DNA of 64,000 nt, from the NCBI GenBank assembly GCA_036429605.1, contig CM071593.1, positions 1 through 64,000 of the forward strand, given 5' to 3'. The translations under genes and the position numbers were made by a program. The notes beneath the pieces were generated by a model. That model was not told the origin of the DNA. It ran no database searches and was given only the letters and a program-made list of their open reading frames with translations. Positions 63,648-64,000 of this stretch are shown here, piece by piece; position 1 is the first letter of the stretch, and each line of letters begins with the position of its first letter. This DNA is from Cladobotryum mycophilum. Taxonomy: Eukaryota > Ascomycota > Sordariomycetes > Hypocreales > Hypocreaceae.

Positions 63648-64000
63648 TTCATCAATCCCGCGCAACTTCCACTACGCGAACCGTATTTCGACTTAACACT
63701 AATTAGAGCCACGCATACGAAGATTCCCAATAATAGAATACACAAAACCTACTTGTTTTTTTTACTAATTACTAAGAAAGCAAACTTATTGCGCATGCTC
63801 TTTTCAGCATGTGACGAGTGGTTAGTACCAATCCAAGGTTAATTCACCGTGACATGGTGATTCACGATTACTAGTAATTACTTATTCATATAGTCGAATT
63901 TCAGACTACAATCCTTAAAATTTATATCCTATTTTTTGAGATTAGCTTAAATTCACATTTTCGCATCTCTTTGTCTAGGAATATGTGGCACGTCTATAGC
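63648..64000 (-). rRNA. rns: rns, small subunit rRNA, 3' domain (continues beyond the window)
   Basis: ATTACTAGTAATCGTGAATC, CACCATGTCACGGTGAAT, CACTCGTCAC and AAGTCGAAATACGGTTCGCG match 16S helices 28-45 in order. The 3' end near 63648 is inferred from GTGGAAGTTGCGCGGGATTG. Confidence 0.87.

Noticed and set aside
63639..63842. Plus-strand ORF of 67 codons
   Set aside because: It lies antisense to the conserved rns 3' domain and has no family features.
1..64000. CRISPR arrays, insertion sequences, bacterial operators
   Set aside because: No regularly spaced repeats or transposase genes; the sequence is mitochondrial.

Overview
This window is part of the mitochondrial genome of a filamentous ascomycete. 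The evidence is an AT-rich sequence, TGA read as Trp in every conserved gene, a trnW with a UCA anticodon, and the standard fungal gene set. Almost everything is on the minus strand. Read 5' to 3' on that strand (high to low coordinates) the order is rns (3' end only), trnY-D-S-N, cox3, trnG, nad6, trnV-I-S-W-P, rnl with rps3 inside an intron, a trnT-E-M-M-L-A-F-K-L-Q-H-M cluster, nad2, nad3, atp9, cox2, trnR, nad4L, nad5, cob, trnC, cox1, trnR, an unknown ORF, and nad1 (5' exon only). This order resembles Leotiomycetes such as the Sclerotinia/Botrytis group; that placement is an inference from gene order. atp6, atp8 and nad4 are not in the window and presumably lie outside it.

Most of the window is introns. 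cox1 (9 exons) has 8 group I introns, cob (6 exons) has 5, cox2 2, rnl 3, and nad5, nad4L, atp9, cox3 and nad1 one each. Nearly all carry LAGLIDADG or GIY-YIG homing endonuclease (HEG) ORFs, and many of these ORFs are open in frame with the upstream exon. The exons themselves are intact and join into proteins of normal length: Cox1 about 528 aa, Cob 389, Cox2 249, Cox3 269, Atp9 74, Nad4L 89, Nad2 555. Nad5 is the exception, with a long extra C-terminal tail.

Four patterns go beyond an ordinary intron-rich mitochondrion. (1) Several introns have a complete catalytic core first, followed by ORF cassettes that each begin with a copy ('mimic') of the downstream exon's first bases, in phase with the upstream exon. 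This suggests alternative 3' splicing as the way these ORFs are expressed (cob i1 twice, cob i3, cox1 i6, atp9 i1). (2) At least ten ORFs, including rps3, are broken by what looks like a single missing base in an A6 or A7 tract. In most cases the tract is in phase with a -1 slippery heptamer, so programmed -1 frameshifting, transcript slippage and homopolymer miscalling are competing explanations. (3) GIY-YIG elements sit beside rebuilt genes whose original 3' ends lie displaced behind them (nad3, trnF, trnQ, the rns 3' end). (4) Short GC-rich hairpin elements are scattered through the AT-rich DNA, and several sit at identical positions in different GIY-YIG ORFs.

All coordinates come from reading the sequence by eye. 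Exon borders are chosen by protein continuity, a T before the 5' splice site and a G at the intron end, and may be off by 1-3 bases. rRNA ends and rRNA exon borders are approximate.
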